This document shows, piece after piece, positions 61,648 through 64,000 of a stretch of 64,000 nt of DNA. Numbering within the stretch: position 1 is the first letter of the stretch; every line of letters starts with the position of its first letter. Source of the stretch: Chryseobacterium potabilaquae (GTDB lineage Bacteria > Bacteroidota > Bacteroidia > Flavobacteriales > Weeksellaceae); contig NZ_CACVBR010000002.1 of NCBI RefSeq assembly GCF_902728265.1, forward strand, positions 186,001 through 250,000, given 5' to 3'. The position numbers and the translations under genes were made by a program. The notes under the pieces were generated by a model. That model did not search any database and was not told the DNA's origin. It was given only the letters and a program-made list of their open reading frames with translations.

Positions 61648-62655
61648 CTATCTTTTTATTCTTCCTCCTGAGTTTCCGTTCATCACTTCCAGAATATCTT
61701 CCACACTACAATAATTGATATCTCCAAGAATCGTATGTTTTATTGCGCATGCAGCATTCGCAAACTTTAATGCTTTCTCATCATCAAAATTCAATAATCC
61801 ATAGATCAATCCTGCAGCAAAAGCATCTCCCGTTCCAATTCTGTCAACTACCGGATTTATCTCCAAAATTGTAGTCTCAAAATACTGACCTTTGATCACA
61901 GATCTTCCTTGCGTTTGTTGATCACTAGCAGTAACCCCAATTCTGATCTTATCGAAAACTTTATCAATAGAAGGAATTTGTTGTTTTAATTCTTTAGAAG
62001 CTGCTATAAAACCTTCTTTATCTGATGAAAACTGAGTTCCCAAGAGTTCATTGATTTCATTCACACCTCCAATAAAAATAGTAGAATAAGAAACCAATTC
62101 TTTTAAAATATCCTTCCCTTTTTTGCCGTATTTCCAAAGGTTTGAGCGGTAGGCAGGATCTGTAGTTACCTCAATCCCCATTTGCCGTGCTATTTCAAGT
62201 CCCTCTTTCAAATTGTTATATACACTTTCAGAAATTCCCGGACTAATACCTGTCCAATGAAAATATTTACAGCCTTCAAGTGCTTTTTTCCAATCAATCT
62301 GTCCGGAAGGGATATGGGCAAAAGAACCATTCAATCTATTGTATGCAATCCTGCTTGCCCTTACTGAAGAACCTACTTCAAGGAAATATAGTCCTAAAGG
62401 GTGGTCATTTTTGGTAATGAAAGTCGTGTCAATTCCAAAACTTTTGATGAAAGAAACTGCCGCTTCCCCGACAAAATCATTAGAAACGCTACTTATATGT
62501 CTTACGTCACAACCCATTGTTGCCAATGAAGAGGCTACATTCAATTCTGTCCCTCCGAAAAAGAATTCCATTTCGTGGCTTTGTTTCATCGTTCTGTTCC
62601 CCGGAGGTGAAAGTCTCATGATCACTTCACCAAATGTGATTATTTTGGTATTCAT
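61648..62655 (-). CDS. kdgK: 2-keto-3-deoxygluconate kinase (PfkB family)
   Basis: 335 residues, PfkB/ribokinase fold: TFGEVIMRLSPPG at the start, FFGGTELNVASSLATMG (sugar site), GIEVTTDPAYRSNLW, and the anion-hole signature VDRIGTGDAFAAGLIYGL with catalytic Asp. Phosphorylates KDG to KDPG. Lies 9 bases after uxaC and 2 bases before eda, completing the route from altronate to pyruvate. Confidence 0.93.
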   Translation of the reverse strand: MNTKIITFGEVIMRLSPPGNRTMKQSHEMEFFFGGTELNVASSLATMGCDVRHISSVSNDFVGEAAVSFIKSFGIDTTFITKNDHPLGLYFLEVGSSVRASRIAYNRLNGSFAHIPSGQIDWKKALEGCKYFHWTGISPGISESVYNNLKEGLEIARQMGIEVTTDPAYRSNLWKYGKKGKDILKELVSYSTIFIGGVNEINELLGTQFSSDKEGFIAASKELKQQIPSIDKVFDKIRIGVTASDQQTQGRSVIKGQYFETTILEINPVVDRIGTGDAFAAGLIYGLLNFDDEKALKFANAACAIKHTILGDINYCSVEDILEVMNGNSGGRIKR

Positions 62656-62664
62656 AACTTTTAA

Positions 62665-64000
62665 TTAAAAATCAAAATAATCCTTCGCATTATGATAACA
62701 AATATCCGAAATTGTTTTACCAATTAACTCAATATCATCCGGTAATTCACCATTTTTCATTTCTTCACCGAAAAGATTACACAAGACTCGTCTGAAATAT
62801 TCATGTCTCGGATAAGAAAGAAAGCTTCTGGAATCCGTTAACATTCCCACAAAACAACTGATAAGTCCCATGTTTGACAGAGCGTTCATTTGTTTGACCA
62901 TTCCGTCTTTTTGGTCCAGAAACCACCATCCAGAACCAAACTGAACTTTCCCTTTGATACTTCCATCATTGAAATTTCCAATCATTGTTGCAAAAATTTC
63001 ATTGTCAGCAGGGTTCAAATTATACAGAATCGTCTTCGTTAATTTATCTTTTCCATCTAACGTATTTAAAAATTTAGACAAAGTTTCAGTCTGAACAAAA
63101 TCACCAATAGAATCCCAACCTGTATCCGGACCTAAAATCCTATGCATTCTTTCATTATTATTCCTTAATGCTCCCAGATGGAACTGCTGAACCCATCCAT
63201 ATCTATGATATGTTTCACCCAAGAATAATAAAATAGCGGTTTTAAATTGATTCACTTGCTTTTCTGCAATAACTTTTCCTGATAATTTATCCTTAAAAAT
63301 GGAATTTAGTTCTGATTCTGTAGCTTCTTCAAAAGAAATATTGTTGAGCCCATGATCACATAATCGGCATCCCTTTTCGTGAAAATATTCAATTCTTTTG
63401 ACCAAAGCATCACACAACGTTTGGTAAGAATTAATTTCAATTCCGGCTGAGTCACCTAATTTTAATAAGTAATCTGTAAAATTATGATTTTCAATCAAAA
63501 TCGCTTTATCAGGACGAAAAGCAGTACTTACTCTAATATCAAAATTACTTTTTGCTAAATATTGATGATAATTCAAAATGTCTGTAGGATCTTCAGTAGT
63601 ACACAGAGATTCTATATTCATCATTTTCAATAATCCTCTTGTTGATTTATTAGGAGTCTGAAGCTGAGCCGTAATATTATCATAGATATCCGATGCATTA
63701 TCTTCACTTAACAGCTCATCAATTCCAAAATATCTTTTTAGTTCTAAATGTGTCCAATGATACAAAGGGTTTCTCAAGGTATAAGGCACGGTTTTTGCCC
63801 AAGCTTGAAATTTCTCTTTATCAGAAGCATTCCCTGTGATAAATTTTTCATTGATCCCCAATGTACGCATAGCTCTCCATTTGTAATGGTCACCGGCAAT
63901 CCAAACCTTAGAAATATTTTCGAAAATAGTATCTTCTGCAATATCTTTAGGAATCAAATGATTATGATAATCTATGATGGGTTGCTTTTCTGCATATTTG
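62665..64000 (-). CDS. uxaC: Glucuronate/galacturonate isomerase (partial, start beyond window)
   Basis: At least 444 codons. The reading frame continues past any internal start to the window edge, and its first visible residues, KYAEKQPIIDYHNHLIPKDI, carry the metal-binding HNH of uronate isomerases. The usual ~20 N-terminal residues are missing. Further matches: WIAGDHYKWRAMRT, HLGALRNNNERMHRILGPDTG, MLTDSRSFLSYPRHEYFRR. UxaC converts galacturonate to tagaturonate and glucuronate to fructuronate. First visible gene of uxaC-kdgK-eda. Confidence 0.95.
   Translation of the reverse strand, partial: KYAEKQPIIDYHNHLIPKDIAEDTIFENISKVWIAGDHYKWRAMRTLGINEKFITGNASDKEKFQAWAKTVPYTLRNPLYHWTHLELKRYFGIDELLSEDNASDIYDNITAQLQTPNKSTRGLLKMMNIESLCTTEDPTDILNYHQYLAKSNFDIRVSTAFRPDKAILIENHNFTDYLLKLGDSAGIEINSYQTLCDALVKRIEYFHEKGCRLCDHGLNNISFEEATESELNSIFKDKLSGKVIAEKQVNQFKTAILLFLGETYHRYGWVQQFHLGALRNNNERMHRILGPDTGWDSIGDFVQTETLSKFLNTLDGKDKLTKTILYNLNPADNEIFATMIGNFNDGSIKGKVQFGSGWWFLDQKDGMVKQMNALSNMGLISCFVGMLTDSRSFLSYPRHEYFRRVLCNLFGEEMKNGELPDDIELIGKTISDICYHNAKDYFDF

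Overview
The window looks like chromosome of a Flavobacteriia species, most likely Chryseobacterium or a close relative (Weeksellaceae). The DNA is AT-rich. Several genes sit behind Bacteroidetes-type -7 boxes (TAnnTTTG). Secreted proteins carry MKK-type leaders followed by VGINT-type head domains, and lipoproteins have acidic residues just after the lipobox cysteine. Several proteins belong to the protein-glutaminase family first known from Chryseobacterium proteolyticum.

Layout. (1) 0-7 kb: start of an outer-membrane receptor, a small His/Cys-rich protein, an ABC-F ATPase, a DUF5715-like peptidase-fold protein, and a LuxR-type response regulator with its propeller-type sensor kinase. (2) 7-16 kb: four secreted proteins with VGINT-type or related heads (two end in Fibrobacter-type FISUMP domains), two small HTH proteins, and an orphan response regulator whose phosphorylation pocket is degenerate. 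(3) 16-33 kb: an accessory lipoprotein array, all on the minus strand. It holds two cholesterol-dependent-cytolysin-like pore formers (CDCL), seven intact protein-glutaminase-like deamidases, three papain-family cysteine peptidases, two pseudogenes, start-less leader remnants and fossil 3' ends. The deamidases and peptidases share one lipoprotein leader (MKKTxFLA...TSCNQDRD), and 3' ends related to the peptidases recur after deamidase genes. The array is two collinear paralogous blocks, each read as shared upstream region, peptidase(s), deamidases, CDCL, hairpins. This is the best candidate in the window for an undescribed system. (4) 33.6-45.6 kb: mostly housekeeping. It includes a PD-(D/E)XK-like protein, a LuxE-type protein, lpxH, queD, a thioesterase, the glyoxylate shunt (aceB-aceA) with a divergent regulator and a perfect 22-bp palindrome between them, comF, a hydrolase, upp, der and tRNA-Gln. 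(5) 46-50 kb: a PLP-dependent decarboxylase beside a divergent heme-dioxygenase (TDO superfamily) protein, then deoD. (6) 50-64 kb: sugar catabolism. A xylose operon (xylB-xylA-MFS) with two copies of a GCAATCGATTGC palindrome and a LacI regulator faces a hexuronate pathway (uxaC-kdgK-eda and MFS-uxaB-uxaA).

How parts may work together. The hexuronate genes convert galacturonate, and with outside genes probably glucuronate, to pyruvate and glyceraldehyde-3-phosphate. The xylose genes feed xylulose-5-phosphate, so the strain is equipped for plant-derived sugars. In the accessory array the simplest model is a surface-displayed weapon: CDCL proteins make pores, papain-like peptidases process CDCLs or deamidase zymogens, and glutaminases modify target proteins. 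The family assignments rest on visible motifs; the joint function is inference.
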